DNA of 64,000 bases from Shumkonia mesophila (GTDB lineage: Bacteria; Pseudomonadota; Alphaproteobacteria; Rhodospirillales; Shumkoniaceae). This document shows positions 1 to 9,898 of this stretch, one piece after another. How positions within the stretch are numbered: position 1 is the stretch's first letter; the number at the start of each line of letters is the position of its first letter. The notes beneath the pieces are model-generated. The model saw only the letters and a list, made by a program, of their open reading frames with translations, made no database searches and was not told where the DNA came from. The stretch covers positions 62,001-126,000 of the forward strand of contig NZ_JAOTID010000009.1 of NCBI RefSeq assembly GCF_026163695.1, given 5' to 3'. Made by a program: the position numbers and the translations under genes.

Positions 1-151
1 CCTTCATCAGCACCGACTTGCCGGCGCCGTTGTGGCCCAGCACGCCCACCACCTCGCCGGGATAGAGATCGACGCAGACGCCGTTGACGGCGTGCACGCC
101 GCCGAACCGCTTGTGAATGTTGCGCATCTCGACCAGAGGAACGTCGGCCAT
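1..151 (-). CDS. xylG: Xylose ABC transporter ATP-binding protein, N-terminal fragment (XylG-like)
   Basis: This is the first 50 codons of an ABC ATPase; the rest lies beyond the left edge. The fragment begins [16 protein letters not shown] and contains an intact Walker A motif, GHNGAGKS, near residue 41, placed as in sugar-type (XylG/RbsA/MglA) ATPases, which carry two fused nucleotide-binding domains. It starts 12 bases after the xylH stop and follows xylF and xylH on the same strand, so it should energise the XylFH xylose importer. The XylG assignment rests on this operon context, because the fragment alone cannot separate XylG from other sugar ATPases. Confidence 0.85.
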   Translation of the reverse strand, partial: MADVPLVEMRNIHKRFGGVHAVNGVCVDLYPGEVVGVLGHNGAGKSVLMK

Positions 152-163
152 GATCTGCTCCTC

Positions 164-1393
164 TCAGCGACGATTCTTGTTGTAGACGGAATCGAACCAG
201 ACGGCGGCGATCAGCACCAGGCCGATGGTTACCTGGCGCATGGCGCTGGAAACGCCCAGCAGCACCATGCCGTTCTCCAGGCTTTGCATGATGACGGCGC
301 CCAGGATCGCCCCCGTGATGGTGCCGACGCCGCCGGCCAGCGAGGTACCGCCGATGACGGCGGCGGCGATCACGCTGAGCTCGGCCATAAGACCCATGGA
401 ATTGGCCCCGGCGTTGAGGCGCGCCGTGGTGACCACGGCGGCGATGCCGCACAGCACGCCCATGACGACGAAGACCATCAGCGTGTTCTTTTTGACATCG
501 ATGCCGGACAGGTCGGCGGCCTCGGGATTGCCGCCCATGGCGAAGACATAGCGCCCGAAGCGGGTGATCCGCGCCATCAGCGCCATGGCGATGACGACGA
601 CGATCAGGATCAGCACCGGCACCGGGATGCCGCGCGGGATGTCGGTGCGCGGCAGCGTGTAGGCGTTCATGACCATGACGAAGCCGACGACCAGCGCCGC
701 ACCGACGACGATCAGCCCGACCTCGGCCCACATCGGCTTGACGCCGAAACCGAAACGCTGGCGGCGGATGCGCGCGTACAGGCTGCCGCCGATCAGGGCG
801 ACGATGGCGACGACCCCCAAAATCCAACTCCAGGTGGCGCCGATGGAACCGTCGATGCCACCCCCCAGCATCTGGTAGTCGGGGTCCATGGGGGCGATGG
901 TGCGGCCCTCGGTGACCAGCCAGGCGCCGCCGCGGAACATCAAGAGGCCGGCCAGGGTGACCACAAAAGCCGGGACGCCGCGATAGGCTACCCAGTAGCC
1001 CTGCCAGGCGCCCAGCAGGGCGCCAAACACCAGCCCGATGGCGACCGTCAGCGGCCAGTTCCAGGCCGCACCCAGGGGAAACACCTCGACCTGGAGCCAG
1101 GCGATGATCATGCCGGTGAAGCCCAACAGCGACCCCACCGACAGGTCGATATGGCGGGCCACGATGACCAGCACCATGCCGGTCGCCATGATGCCGACCA
1201 CCGTGCTCTGGACGGTCAGGTTGAAGAGGTTGCGCGGGGTCAGGAAGATGCCGTCGGTCATGATGGTGAAGACCAGCCAGATGACGAAGAGCGCCCCCGT
1301 CATGGCCAGCATGCGGGTGTCGAGCTTGGTCACCTGGATGAAGCGGCGAAAGAGGTTCGCTTCGGTCTCGGCGCTATGGGTCTGGTCAGGCAT
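164..1393 (-). CDS. xylH: Xylose ABC transporter permease XylH
   Basis: Inner-membrane permease of about 409 residues, forming the channel of the XylFGH xylose importer. It is strongly hydrophobic throughout, with about ten membrane segments, and carries the sugar-permease signature ARHIDLSVGSLLG near residue 80 and GGTSLAGGVGT near residue 355. The length suits XylH, which is longer than RbsC-type permeases. Two tandem ATGs occur at 1396 and 1393; the second is preferred because GGGGAG then lies 5 bases upstream. It sits between xylF and xylG with short gaps, so the genes are probably cotranscribed. Assignment to xylose rather than another pentose rests on the adjacent xylA and xylF. Confidence 0.93.
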   Translation of the reverse strand: MPDQTHSAETEANLFRRFIQVTKLDTRMLAMTGALFVIWLVFTIMTDGIFLTPRNLFNLTVQSTVVGIMATGMVLVIVARHIDLSVGSLLGFTGMIIAWLQVEVFPLGAAWNWPLTVAIGLVFGALLGAWQGYWVAYRGVPAFVVTLAGLLMFRGGAWLVTEGRTIAPMDPDYQMLGGGIDGSIGATWSWILGVVAIVALIGGSLYARIRRQRFGFGVKPMWAEVGLIVVGAALVVGFVMVMNAYTLPRTDIPRGIPVPVLILIVVVIAMALMARITRFGRYVFAMGGNPEAADLSGIDVKKNTLMVFVVMGVLCGIAAVVTTARLNAGANSMGLMAELSVIAAAVIGGTSLAGGVGTITGAILGAVIMQSLENGMVLLGVSSAMRQVTIGLVLIAAVWFDSVYNKNRR

Positions 1394-1481
1394 CATCGCT
1401 CCCCGAAAAGGTGATGCACCGAAAGGAAGACGGAGGGTGCCGGTCCCTCAAGGCCCGGCACGCTCCTTCCTGGAAGATCGG

Positions 1482-2534
1482 TCACTTACAGGCCGCGGGC
1501 ACGTCCTTGGTTACGCCCTGGCACACGACCTCTTTCTTGACCCAGCCGGCCTTGATGACGACGTCGAGATTGTCCTTGCGGATCGGCACCGGCTTCAGCA
1601 GCACGGCGTCCATCGGCACCTTCTTCGGGCCGTCCTTGAAGGTGGTCACGCCCTGGATCTCGCTCGGCTTCTTTCCCTTGGCCAGGTCGATGGCGATGGT
1701 GGCCGCCGCCTTGCCCAGTTCGCGGGCGTCCTTCCAGACGCTGACCGTCTGCAGGCCCTTGGCGACGCGGTTCAGCGCCGCGAAGTCGCCGTCCTGGCCG
1801 GACACCGGGATGCCCGCCATGCCCTGGGCGCTCAGCGCCGCGACGACGCCGCCGGCGGTGCCGTCGTTGGAGGCGACCACGGCATCGACCTTGTTGTTGT
1901 TGGCGGTCAGGATCTGCTCCATGTTGGACTGTGCCACTTCGGGCTTCCAGCCGTCGGTGTACTGTTCGCCCACCACCTTGATGTCGCCCTTGGCAATGGC
2001 GGCCTTCAGCACCTCGAGCTGGCCGGCGTGCAGGAAGTCGGCGTTGGGGTCGGAGGCATAGCCCTTGATGAAGACGTAGTTGCCCTTGGGCTGAACCTTG
2101 AAGACTTCCCGCGCCTGCATGCGCCCGACCTCCTTGTTGTCGAAGGTCAGGTAGAAGACGCCTTTCTGCTCGATCAGGCGGTCGTAGCCGACCACCGGAA
2201 TGCCCTCGGCCGTGGCCTTGGCGACGCCGGGCAGCACCGCGTCGGCGTCCCAGGCCAGCACGATCAAGGCGTTGGCGCCCCGCGTGATCAGGCTTTCGAT
2301 GTCGGCGATCTGCTTTTCGTTGGAGCTTTGGGCGTCGGCGCTGACGTATTTGCCACCCATCTTCTCGATGACCGCCTTCATCGCCGCCTCGTCGGTTTTC
2401 CAGCGCTCCTCCTGGAAGTTCGACCAACTGACCCCGACGACAAGGTCGGCGGCCATGGCGGGCCCGCCCACGGCGAGACCGAAGCCAAGACCGAGCAGTC
2501 CTACGGCATAGCGCCCTCTCGATAACAACGACAT
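1482..2534 (-). CDS. xylF: Periplasmic D-xylose-binding protein XylF
   Basis: Secreted substrate-binding protein (350 residues) of the xylose ABC transporter. A signal peptide ([12 protein letters not shown], hydrophobic core, cleavage after AMA) precedes a type I periplasmic-binding fold starting [17 protein letters not shown]. XylF-like blocks include [13 protein letters not shown] and [10 protein letters not shown], which form part of the sugar pocket in this family. An in-frame upstream start at 2567 exists, but the ATG at 2534 has a good ribosome-binding site (AAGGAGAGG, four bases upstream) and gives a normal signal peptide. It lies 112 bases downstream of xylA and is probably in the same transcript, under the divergent LacI-type regulator. 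Confidence 0.95.
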   Translation of the reverse strand: MSLLSRGRYAVGLLGLGFGLAVGGPAMAADLVVGVSWSNFQEERWKTDEAAMKAVIEKMGGKYVSADAQSSNEKQIADIESLITRGANALIVLAWDADAVLPGVAKATAEGIPVVGYDRLIEQKGVFYLTFDNKEVGRMQAREVFKVQPKGNYVFIKGYASDPNADFLHAGQLEVLKAAIAKGDIKVVGEQYTDGWKPEVAQSNMEQILTANNNKVDAVVASNDGTAGGVVAALSAQGMAGIPVSGQDGDFAALNRVAKGLQTVSVWKDARELGKAAATIAIDLAKGKKPSEIQGVTTFKDGPKKVPMDAVLLKPVPIRKDNLDVVIKAGWVKKEVVCQGVTKDVPAACK

Positions 2535-2646
2535 GATACCTCTCCTTATATTATACAAGACGGACACGTTTTTCGTGCGTTAGTGGCATACTACCTGGAC
2601 TTCGCCGGCTTTTCCACCGACCGCGTTCCGCGGGGCGGGACCTCCT

Positions 2647-3960
<1,314 letters not shown>

Positions 3961-4040
3961 GGCCCAGTCCCTTTTTCCGCACGTTGGCGGTCTTGCTATC
4001 GTTGGCATCGGCATGAGGCATTTTGCCTGATGTCGAATGC

Positions 4041-4052
4041 CTCAAAATGATG
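4041..4052 (-). promoter_or_regulatory. Operator half-site, xylA proximal
   Basis: CTCAAAATGATG on the plus strand is the exact reverse complement of CATCATTTTGAG at 4184-4195. It overlaps the predicted xylA -10 box. A LacI-family repressor made by the divergent gene is the obvious candidate to bind both sites, possibly with looping over about 140 bp. The binding protein is inferred. Confidence 0.5.
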
Positions 4053-4075
4053 TTTTTTCCTCTCGCTGATGTCAA
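4047..4075 (-). promoter_or_regulatory. Predicted sigma70-type promoter of the xylA operon
   Basis: Read on the minus strand, TTGACA (4075-4070) is a perfect -35 match. It is separated by 17 bases from CATCAT (4052-4047), a four-of-six match to the -10 box. The -10 lies inside the CATCATTTTGAG half-site at 4052-4041, so regulator bound there would block RNA polymerase. Predicted from sequence only. Confidence 0.5.
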
Positions 4076-4142
4076 CATCGTTTTTTTGCCGTCCCGTTTC
4101 CGCCCTCTTGTCTTTTCAGTAAACGCCGGAAATTTTGGGTTA

Positions 4143-4172
4143 TTGACCCGCCTGACCGGTCCCACCCAAAAT
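4143..4172 (+). promoter_or_regulatory. Weak candidate promoter of the LacI-family regulator gene
   Basis: TTGACC (4143-4148) and CAAAAT (4167-4172) with an 18-base spacer form a weak sigma70-like promoter reading towards the regulator gene. The -10 overlaps the left arm of the perfect inverted repeat at 4167-4193, which would fit autoregulation. The match is modest. Confidence 0.3.
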
Positions 4173-4193
4173 GATGTTTTTGCCATCATTTTG
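4167..4193. promoter_or_regulatory. Perfect inverted-repeat operator between xylA and its regulator
   Basis: CAAAATGATG (4167-4176) and CATCATTTTG (4184-4193) are perfect 10-bp arms separated by seven bases. The site lies in the divergent xylA/regulator region and shares its half-site with 4041-4052. Together they give three copies of one element in 155 bp, the pattern expected for a locally acting LacI-family repressor. Confidence 0.6.
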
Positions 4194-4360
4194 AGGGTTT
4201 TCGACGTTGCCAGGAAACGTCGGGCGGCATAGGATAGACGTTCCGGGTAAGGCCTTCCGCCTTGACAGGAGAAGGATCTTTGCCGTTGATCACCAGGCTT
4301 TCAGGCAAGCGACGCGGGGGAAATCATGCCGGCACGCAAGGGGCCGCAGAGAGACGCAAG

Positions 4361-5395
4361 GTGAGACGGGTCGGCGTGCGGCTGGCCGACGTCGCCCGCG
4401 AGGCCGGCGTCAGCCTTGCCACCGTGGATCGGGTAGTCAACGAGCGCCCCGGCGTGCGGCGGCGCACCGCCGACCATATCTGGGACACCATCCAGCGCCT
4501 CGAGTCGACGCCGCTGCCGGGGCAATCGGCGGCGGGCCGGTGCCCGCTTCATTTCGACGTCGTCCTGCCGGCCGGCCACAACACCTTCATGCAGAACCTC
4601 GACGATCAGGTGGTGGCCCTCGGCCGCGAACTGTCGGCCCAGGACGCAACGGTGACCTGCCATCGGATCGAGGGGTTCAATCCGGCCGTTCTTGCCGCCA
4701 CCCTCCTCGATCTTGGCGAGACGTCGAACGGCCTGGCCATCGCCGCCCTGGAAAATCCCGTCGTGCGCGAGGCGGTCAACCTGTTGGCCGAACGGGGGGT
4801 GCCGGTGGTCACCCTGGTGTGCGACCTGTCCAACGCCCGCACGGTGGGCTACGTCGGCCTCGACAACCGGGCCGCCGGGCGCACCGCCGGCTATCTGATG
4901 GGGCGTTTCGCCGGCGGCCGGGCCGGCCCGGTGGCGCTGATCGCCGGCAGCATCGGGCTCAGCTATCGCGACCATCAAGAACGCGAACTGGGCTTTCGCG
5001 ACGCGCTGTACGAGCATTTCAGCAATCTGACCATCGCCGACCGCTTCGAGGACCTGGACGACTTCCAGAAGGGCCACGAGCAGACCAACATCATCCTCGA
5101 CCGCTTCCCCGACCTGCTTGGCATCTACAACATCGGCGGCGGCACGCGGGGCATCGCCGCCGCCCTGAAGGAGCGCGGCGTCGCCGGCCGGGTCATCTTC
5201 ATCGGCCACGACATCACCCGCTTCACCCGCCAGTTCCTGATCGACGGCGTCATGGACGCGGTGATCAACCAGGACGTCACCCACGAGGCGACGGCGGCGC
5301 TGCAGCATCTGCTGGCCTTCCACAACCGGCCGCTGCCCTCGCCGCGGCTGGGTGCGCCGCGCATCGAGATCTTCGTGCGCGAGAACATGCCGTAA
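4361..5395 (+). CDS. LacI-family transcriptional regulator of xylose genes
   Basis: Sugar-responsive DNA-binding regulator of about 344 residues. An N-terminal LacI helix-turn-helix and hinge (VRLADVAREAGVSLATVDRVVN) is followed by a type I periplasmic-binding effector domain with VVLPAGHNTFMQNL and the ligand-pocket block FIGHDITRF. It is transcribed divergently from xylA-xylFHG, so xylose or xylulose is the likely effector. In Caulobacter the xylose repressor XylR is also LacI-type, but orthology was not tested. The GTG at 4361 puts the helix-turn-helix at residue 6, as is normal. Upstream in-frame TTGs at 4280 and 4286, behind AGGAGAAGGA, would add about 25 residues and remain possible. 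Confidence 0.85.
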   Translation: MRRVGVRLADVAREAGVSLATVDRVVNERPGVRRRTADHIWDTIQRLESTPLPGQSAAGRCPLHFDVVLPAGHNTFMQNLDDQVVALGRELSAQDATVTCHRIEGFNPAVLAATLLDLGETSNGLAIAALENPVVREAVNLLAERGVPVVTLVCDLSNARTVGYVGLDNRAAGRTAGYLMGRFAGGRAGPVALIAGSIGLSYRDHQERELGFRDALYEHFSNLTIADRFEDLDDFQKGHEQTNIILDRFPDLLGIYNIGGGTRGIAAALKERGVAGRVIFIGHDITRFTRQFLIDGVMDAVINQDVTHEATAALQHLLAFHNRPLPSPRLGAPRIEIFVRENMP

Positions 5396-5404
5396 GGCAA
5401 TTCC

Positions 5405-5445
5405 CAAAAAGAAAGGGCCGGCGCCGCCCGCGGCGGTACCGGCCC
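5405..5445 (-). terminator. Intrinsic terminator downstream of the tartronate semialdehyde reductase gene
   Basis: On the minus strand GGGCCGG (5445-5439) pairs with CCGGCCC (5421-5415), enclosing a further GC-rich stem. A T-rich run, TTTCTTTTT (5414-5406), follows. It lies 20 bases past the 5465 stop and between two converging genes, so it would end the hyi-garR transcript. Confidence 0.7.
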
Positions 5446-5464
5446 CCGTTATGCGAGATTGGAC

Positions 5465-6343
5465 TTAGGCGACGGTGTGATTGGCCAGCATCTCGAGAGC
5501 CTTGACCATGGCCGAATGATCCCAGGCCGAACCGCCGTTGGCGGCGCAGGCGTTGAACAGTTCCTGCGCCGTCGCCGTGTTGGGCAGCGACACGCCCAGC
5601 TTGCGGGCGGAAGAAAGGGCCAGGTTCAAGTCCTTCTGATGCAGCTCGATGCGGAAGCCCGGATCGAAGGTCCGCTTGACCATCCGGTCTCCATGGATCT
5701 CCAGGATCTTGGAGGATGCGAAACCGCCCATCAGGGCCTGGCGAACCTTGGCCGGATCGGCCCCCGCCTTGGAGGCGAACAGCAGCGCCTCGCCCACCGC
5801 CTCGATGGTCAACGCGACGATGATCTGGTTGGCCACCTTGCAGGTCTGGCCGTCGCCGTTGCCGCCGACCAGCGTGATGTTCTTGCCCATCAGGTCGAAC
5901 AGCGGCTTGATCTTGTCGAACGTCGCCTGCTCGCCGCCCACCATGATGGTGAGGCTCGCCGCCTTGGCGCCGACCTCGCCGCCCGACACCGGGGCATCCA
6001 GGTACTGGGCGCCCAGCGCGTTGATCTTCTTGGCGAACTCCTTGGTCTCGACGGGGGCGATCGAGCTCATGTCGACGACGATCTTGCCCTTGAGGTTGGC
6101 CTCGGCCACCCCATTCTCGCCGAACAGTACCGCCGCCACATGCGGCGTGTCCGGAACCATGACGATGATCACGTCGCCGAAGGCGGCTGCTTCCTTCGAC
6201 GAACCAACCTTCTTCGCCCCCTTGTCCAGAACCTCCTGGCGGATGGTCCCCACGTCGTAGACGACAACCTCGTGGCCCCCCTCCAGCAGGTGAACCGCCA
6301 TCGGCGCGCCCATGATTCCGACCCCAATGAAACCGATCTTCAT
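5465..6343 (-). CDS. garR: 2-hydroxy-3-oxopropionate (tartronate semialdehyde) reductase
   Basis: Cytoplasmic NAD(P)H-dependent beta-hydroxyacid dehydrogenase of 292 residues that reduces tartronate semialdehyde to D-glycerate. The Rossmann start MKIGFIGVGIMGAPMAVHLL has the GxGxxG fold. It is followed by the substrate motif DAPVSGGEVGAKAASL and the catalytic-lysine block GQTCKVANQIIV. The length and motifs fit GarR/GlxR well. The ATG at 6343 is chosen because AAGGAGAAG lies just upstream; an earlier in-frame ATG at 6364 lacks one. It follows hydroxypyruvate isomerase by 36 bases, so the two probably form one operon. No glyoxylate carboligase is visible here. Choice between garR and glxR cannot be made from sequence alone. 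Confidence 0.88.
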   Translation of the reverse strand: MKIGFIGVGIMGAPMAVHLLEGGHEVVVYDVGTIRQEVLDKGAKKVGSSKEAAAFGDVIIVMVPDTPHVAAVLFGENGVAEANLKGKIVVDMSSIAPVETKEFAKKINALGAQYLDAPVSGGEVGAKAASLTIMVGGEQATFDKIKPLFDLMGKNITLVGGNGDGQTCKVANQIIVALTIEAVGEALLFASKAGADPAKVRQALMGGFASSKILEIHGDRMVKRTFDPGFRIELHQKDLNLALSSARKLGVSLPNTATAQELFNACAANGGSAWDHSAMVKALEMLANHTVA

Positions 6344-6379
6344 GGTCTTCTCCTTTTCCTTCAAATCCTGAGAAATGGC

Positions 6380-7159
6380 TTACTTCCTGTAGGGCGCGAA
6401 CCAGCCGAGCCCGGCTTCGGTGCCGGCCGCCGGCACGTACTCGCAGCCGATCCAGCCGTCGTAGCCGGCCTCGTCGATGGCCTTGAACAGGAAGGGATAG
6501 TTGATCTCGCCGGTGCCCGGCTCGTGCCGGCCGGGGGTGTCTGCCAGCTGCATGTGGCCGATGACGCCGATGTTGGCCTTGATGGTGTTGGCCAGTTCGC
6601 CCTCCATGCGCTGCATGTGGTAGATGTCGTACTGCAGCTTGAGGTTCGGCGCCGCCACCTCGGCGATGATGTCGATCGCCTGCTTGGAATAGTTCAGATA
6701 GAAGCCCGGCATGTCGCGGAAGTTGATCGGCTCGATCACCAGCATCAGGCCGGCCTTGGCGGTTTCCGCCGCCGCGAACCTGATGTTGGCGACATAGGTG
6801 GCGCGCAACTTGTCCTCGGCGACGCCCTTCGGCTTGAGACCCGCCATGGCGTGCACGCGCGAGCACTTGAGCGCCTTGGCGTAGTCGATGGCCTTGCCAA
6901 CCGAATCTTGGAACTCGCCGACCCGGTCGGGCAGGCATGCCAGGCCGCGTTCGCCCTTGGCCCAGTCGCCGGGCGGCATGTTGAACAGCACCTGGGTGAG
7001 CCCGTTCTCGGCCAGCTTGGCGGCCAGGTCGTCCTTGGCGTAGGCATAGGGAAACAGGTACTCGACCCCCTGGTAGCCGGCCTTGGCGGCGGCCTTGAAG
7101 CGATCGAGGAAATCGACCTCGTTGAACTGCATCGACAGGTTGGCGGCGAATTTCGGCAT
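6380..7159 (-). CDS. hyi: Hydroxypyruvate isomerase
   Basis: TIM-barrel sugar isomerase-like enzyme (259 residues, close to E. coli Hyi) interconverting hydroxypyruvate and tartronate semialdehyde. Characteristic segments are MPKFAANLSMQFNE at the start, GYQGVEYLFPY, MLVIEPINFRDMPGFYL (metal-ligand Glu) and LQYDIYHMQRMEG. It precedes the tartronate semialdehyde reductase gene, so together they convert hydroxypyruvate to glycerate. The reading frame stays open upstream to 7399, but the ATG at 7159 with GGGAGTG upstream gives the conserved start. Related family members can act on other 3-keto acids, so the substrate is a strong but not certain inference. Confidence 0.9.
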   Translation of the reverse strand: MPKFAANLSMQFNEVDFLDRFKAAAKAGYQGVEYLFPYAYAKDDLAAKLAENGLTQVLFNMPPGDWAKGERGLACLPDRVGEFQDSVGKAIDYAKALKCSRVHAMAGLKPKGVAEDKLRATYVANIRFAAAETAKAGLMLVIEPINFRDMPGFYLNYSKQAIDIIAEVAAPNLKLQYDIYHMQRMEGELANTIKANIGVIGHMQLADTPGRHEPGTGEINYPFLFKAIDEAGYDGWIGCEYVPAAGTEAGLGWFAPYRK

Positions 7160-7397
7160 GGCACACTCCCTTGGGCTCCGACCCGATCCCGGATCGTCTC
7201 TCGCACCCCTCCTAATTCCTCGGAGAGCGGACGACAAGAACTCTCGCCTCGAAAACGTTTCGCCAGGAGAAAAAACACGAAAGATTCTGAAAGTCACCCG
7301 CCCCCAGGTATACCGGCCGGCGGCCCGGCGGGCAAACGATTGAGTGGCCCACCGGCTCTTGACGCAAAATCGCCGCTCCCTTAGCCTGGGAAAGTTC

Positions 7398-7590
7398 AAG
7401 GTGACGGTTTCATCCGCAAGCCTCGGCCGGCGGATGGAAAAAAGGGAACACGGTGCGATCCCAAATCGGATTCAGTCCGTGGCTGCCCCCGCAACTGTGA
7501 GCGGCGAGTCTGTGCCCCAAGAAGCCACTGGGAAACTGGGAAGGCGGGGCGCCAGGACAATGACCCGCAAGCCAGGAGACCTGCCGCCAC
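7398..7590 (+). ncRNA. Cobalamin riboswitch
   Basis: Vitamin B12-sensing leader RNA ahead of the BtuB-like receptor gene. Conserved parts appear in order: an AAAGGGAACACGGTGCGA block near 7440, CCCCCGCAACTGTGAGCGG near 7486-7505, a central AAGCCACTGGGAAACTGGGA segment near 7521-7540, and the B12 box AGCCAGGAGACCTGCC at 7570-7585. Adenosylcobalamin binding in this class reduces expression of the downstream gene. Boundaries are approximate. Confidence 0.93.
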
Positions 7591-7592
7591 CT

Positions 7593-7660
7593 GCGTCACC
7601 TACCAGTGGACGGGGTCTTTCCAGTGGTCCGGTATTCCGAGTGCGGTGACGCCGCTTTTT
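7593..7660 (+). terminator. Riboswitch expression platform with a terminator-like hairpin
   Basis: GCGTCACC (7593-7600) pairs perfectly with GGTGACGC (7645-7652). A competing short hairpin, GCGG/CCGC, ends at 7655 and is followed by TTTTT (7656-7660). The two alternatives suggest transcriptional attenuation downstream of the aptamer. The next 150 bases before the gene hold only its leader. Confidence 0.45.
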
Positions 7661-7812
7661 GGTGTGGCCGCATGGGAAAATCGGACCGCGGATCATGGAT
7701 ATCTTTCAGTCAAGACCCGTGAAGGGAACGCCGGACGCCAGGGGTGCGTGCCGGTTCCCGACGTCTTTCTCGTGCGTGCTTCTTTCCCTTTCCGTCGAAG
7801 GAGGCAGGACTC

Positions 7813-9879
7813 ATGAGAAACTATCGAAATCGCTATCGAAACGCTGTTGAAACCTTGGTGCTCGCCGGCGCGCTTGCCGCCGCCGGCTTCGTCACTGCGG
7901 CCGCCCAGGAACCGGACGGCCAACTGGAGGAGGTGGTGGTCACCGCCAGCCGCTTGGGCGTCGGCCTGCCCGGCACCTCGACGACGGTGATCGAGGCCGA
8001 GGACATCGCCCGCTCGCCGGCCACCACGCTGCCCGACCTGTTGTCCCGCGAGGCGGGGGTGCAGAGCCGCGACTTCTACAGTGCGTCGGGCGCCGATTCG
8101 GCGGTCGACATCCGGGGCTTCGGCGCGACGGCGTCGTCGAACACCCTGGTCCTGGTCAACGGCCGCCGGCTGAATGACTTCGATCTGGCCGGCGTCGACT
8201 GGAGCAACATCCCGCTCGAAAGCATCGAGCGCATCGAGATCACGCGCGGCAACGCCGGCGCCGTGCTTTATGGCGACGGCGCGGTGGGCGGCGTCGTCAA
8301 CATCGTCACCAAGACGGCGGTCCCGCAGGGCCCCTCGGGCAAGGTCAGCGCCAAATACGGCTCTTACCAGCACCGCGAGACCAACGTGTCGGCAACCCAC
8401 GGCGCCGGCGACGTATCGCTCAGCGCCTATGGCACCCTCATCGACGCCCAGAACTATCGCGACAACAACGATCTGACCCAGCGCAACCTGGTCACCGAGG
8501 CAAGGCGACGCACCGACGAGGGCCAGGTCTACGTCAACCTGGGCGTCGACGATCAGCGCCTGGGCACACCGGGCGCCCGGCGGGTCACCCTGACCAGCAC
8601 CCAGTTGGAACCCGAAAGCGTACGGCGCCAAGCCACCACGCCCGACGACTACACCCGGCAGAACGGCGTCGCGCTGACCGTCGGCGGCACCCGCCGGATC
8701 ACCAAGAATGTCGAAGCCGTCCTCGATGCCGGCTACCGCATCAAGGACACCGAGGCGCGTACGGTCAGCAACTTCGGCCCGCAATTCGATGCCTACGTCG
8801 ATACCGAGCTGGCGACCTTCTCGCTGACGCCCCGGCTCAATATCGACGCCGACCTGTGGCGGCGGCCGACCGACACCACCCTCGGCATCGACTACTACTA
8901 CTCCGACTACAATTCGGACCGCCAGCTGTCCCCCGACGGCGCCGCCTATCACCGCTACGACGGCAAGCAGCACAGTGCCGCCCTTTATGCGCAGAACACG
9001 CTGGCTTTCTCCGACACGCTCGACCTGTCGGCCGGCGGCCGCGTCCAGTCCACCCGCTTCACCGCGGGAGACATCTACGATCCCAGCCTGCTGGCCTTTC
9101 CGGCCTTCGACGGTCATCGCGAGTCCTTGACCGACACCAGTAACGACTTCGCCCTGAATGCCGGCCTCGATTACCGGCTGACCGACAGCGTGGCCCTGTT
9201 CGGCCGTGTGGCCCGCAGCTTCCGGGCGCCGACCGTCGACGAACGCGTCGGTTCCGACCCCAGCCACAAGTCCTTCGTGCTCAAGACCCAGACATCGCGG
9301 GACGCCGAGGTCGGCACCCGGCTGAGCTTCGGCAAGGTCGAGGTACAATCCAGCGCCTACTACATGGCGCTGCGAGACGAGCTGCACTACGACCCCGACT
9401 CCGGCGTCAACAAGAACTTCGACCCGACCCGCCGCTACGGCGTCGAGAACAGCCTGGACTGGCGGGCCACCGAGACCGTCGGCGTCAAGGCCAACCTCAC
9501 CTACACAAAGGCCGAGTTCACCGACGGCCCCTACAAGGGCAACACCGTGCCCCTGGTTTCGGACTGGACGGCCAGCACCAGCCTTTCCTGGGACATGGTC
9601 GAGAAGTACCTGACGGGCACGGCGACGGTCAGCTACTACAGTTCCCAGAACATGGAGAACGACGAGGCCAACTTTCAGCCGGAAATGCCCGGCTACACGC
9701 TCGTCGACCTGAAGCTGGGCGGCGAATACAACGCGCTGACCTGGTCGGCCACCGTGAATAACGTGCTCGACGTCGACTACTACAACTATGCGGTGGCCAG
9801 TTCGACCGCCTACGGAACCTTCAACGCCTATCCCCTGCCCGGCCGCACCTACTGGCTGGAAGCCGGGGTGACCTTCTGA
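7813..9879 (+). CDS. btuB: TonB-dependent vitamin B12 outer membrane receptor (BtuB-like)
   Basis: Outer-membrane gated channel of 688 residues for cobalamin-type substrates. A signal peptide (cleavage near AAAQ, residue 31) is followed by a TonB box region, LEEVVVTASR. The plug domain contains DIRGFGATASSNTLVLVNGR and ITRGNAGAVLYGDGAVGGV, then a 22-strand barrel ends in a terminal phenylalanine (EAGVTF), as required for barrel insertion. The ATG at 7813 has AGGAGG upstream and restores the signal peptide; the frame stays open further upstream. The cobalamin riboswitch in its leader and the tonB gene 20 bases downstream support B12 uptake. A cobinamide-like or heme substrate is less likely. 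Confidence 0.88.
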   Translation: MRNYRNRYRNAVETLVLAGALAAAGFVTAAAQEPDGQLEEVVVTASRLGVGLPGTSTTVIEAEDIARSPATTLPDLLSREAGVQSRDFYSASGADSAVDIRGFGATASSNTLVLVNGRRLNDFDLAGVDWSNIPLESIERIEITRGNAGAVLYGDGAVGGVVNIVTKTAVPQGPSGKVSAKYGSYQHRETNVSATHGAGDVSLSAYGTLIDAQNYRDNNDLTQRNLVTEARRRTDEGQVYVNLGVDDQRLGTPGARRVTLTSTQLEPESVRRQATTPDDYTRQNGVALTVGGTRRITKNVEAVLDAGYRIKDTEARTVSNFGPQFDAYVDTELATFSLTPRLNIDADLWRRPTDTTLGIDYYYSDYNSDRQLSPDGAAYHRYDGKQHSAALYAQNTLAFSDTLDLSAGGRVQSTRFTAGDIYDPSLLAFPAFDGHRESLTDTSNDFALNAGLDYRLTDSVALFGRVARSFRAPTVDERVGSDPSHKSFVLKTQTSRDAEVGTRLSFGKVEVQSSAYYMALRDELHYDPDSGVNKNFDPTRRYGVENSLDWRATETVGVKANLTYTKAEFTDGPYKGNTVPLVSDWTASTSLSWDMVEKYLTGTATVSYYSSQNMENDEANFQPEMPGYTLVDLKLGGEYNALTWSATVNNVLDVDYYNYAVASSTAYGTFNAYPLPGRTYWLEAGVTF

Positions 9880-9898
9880 GCGGAGGACGCGCCTGAGG

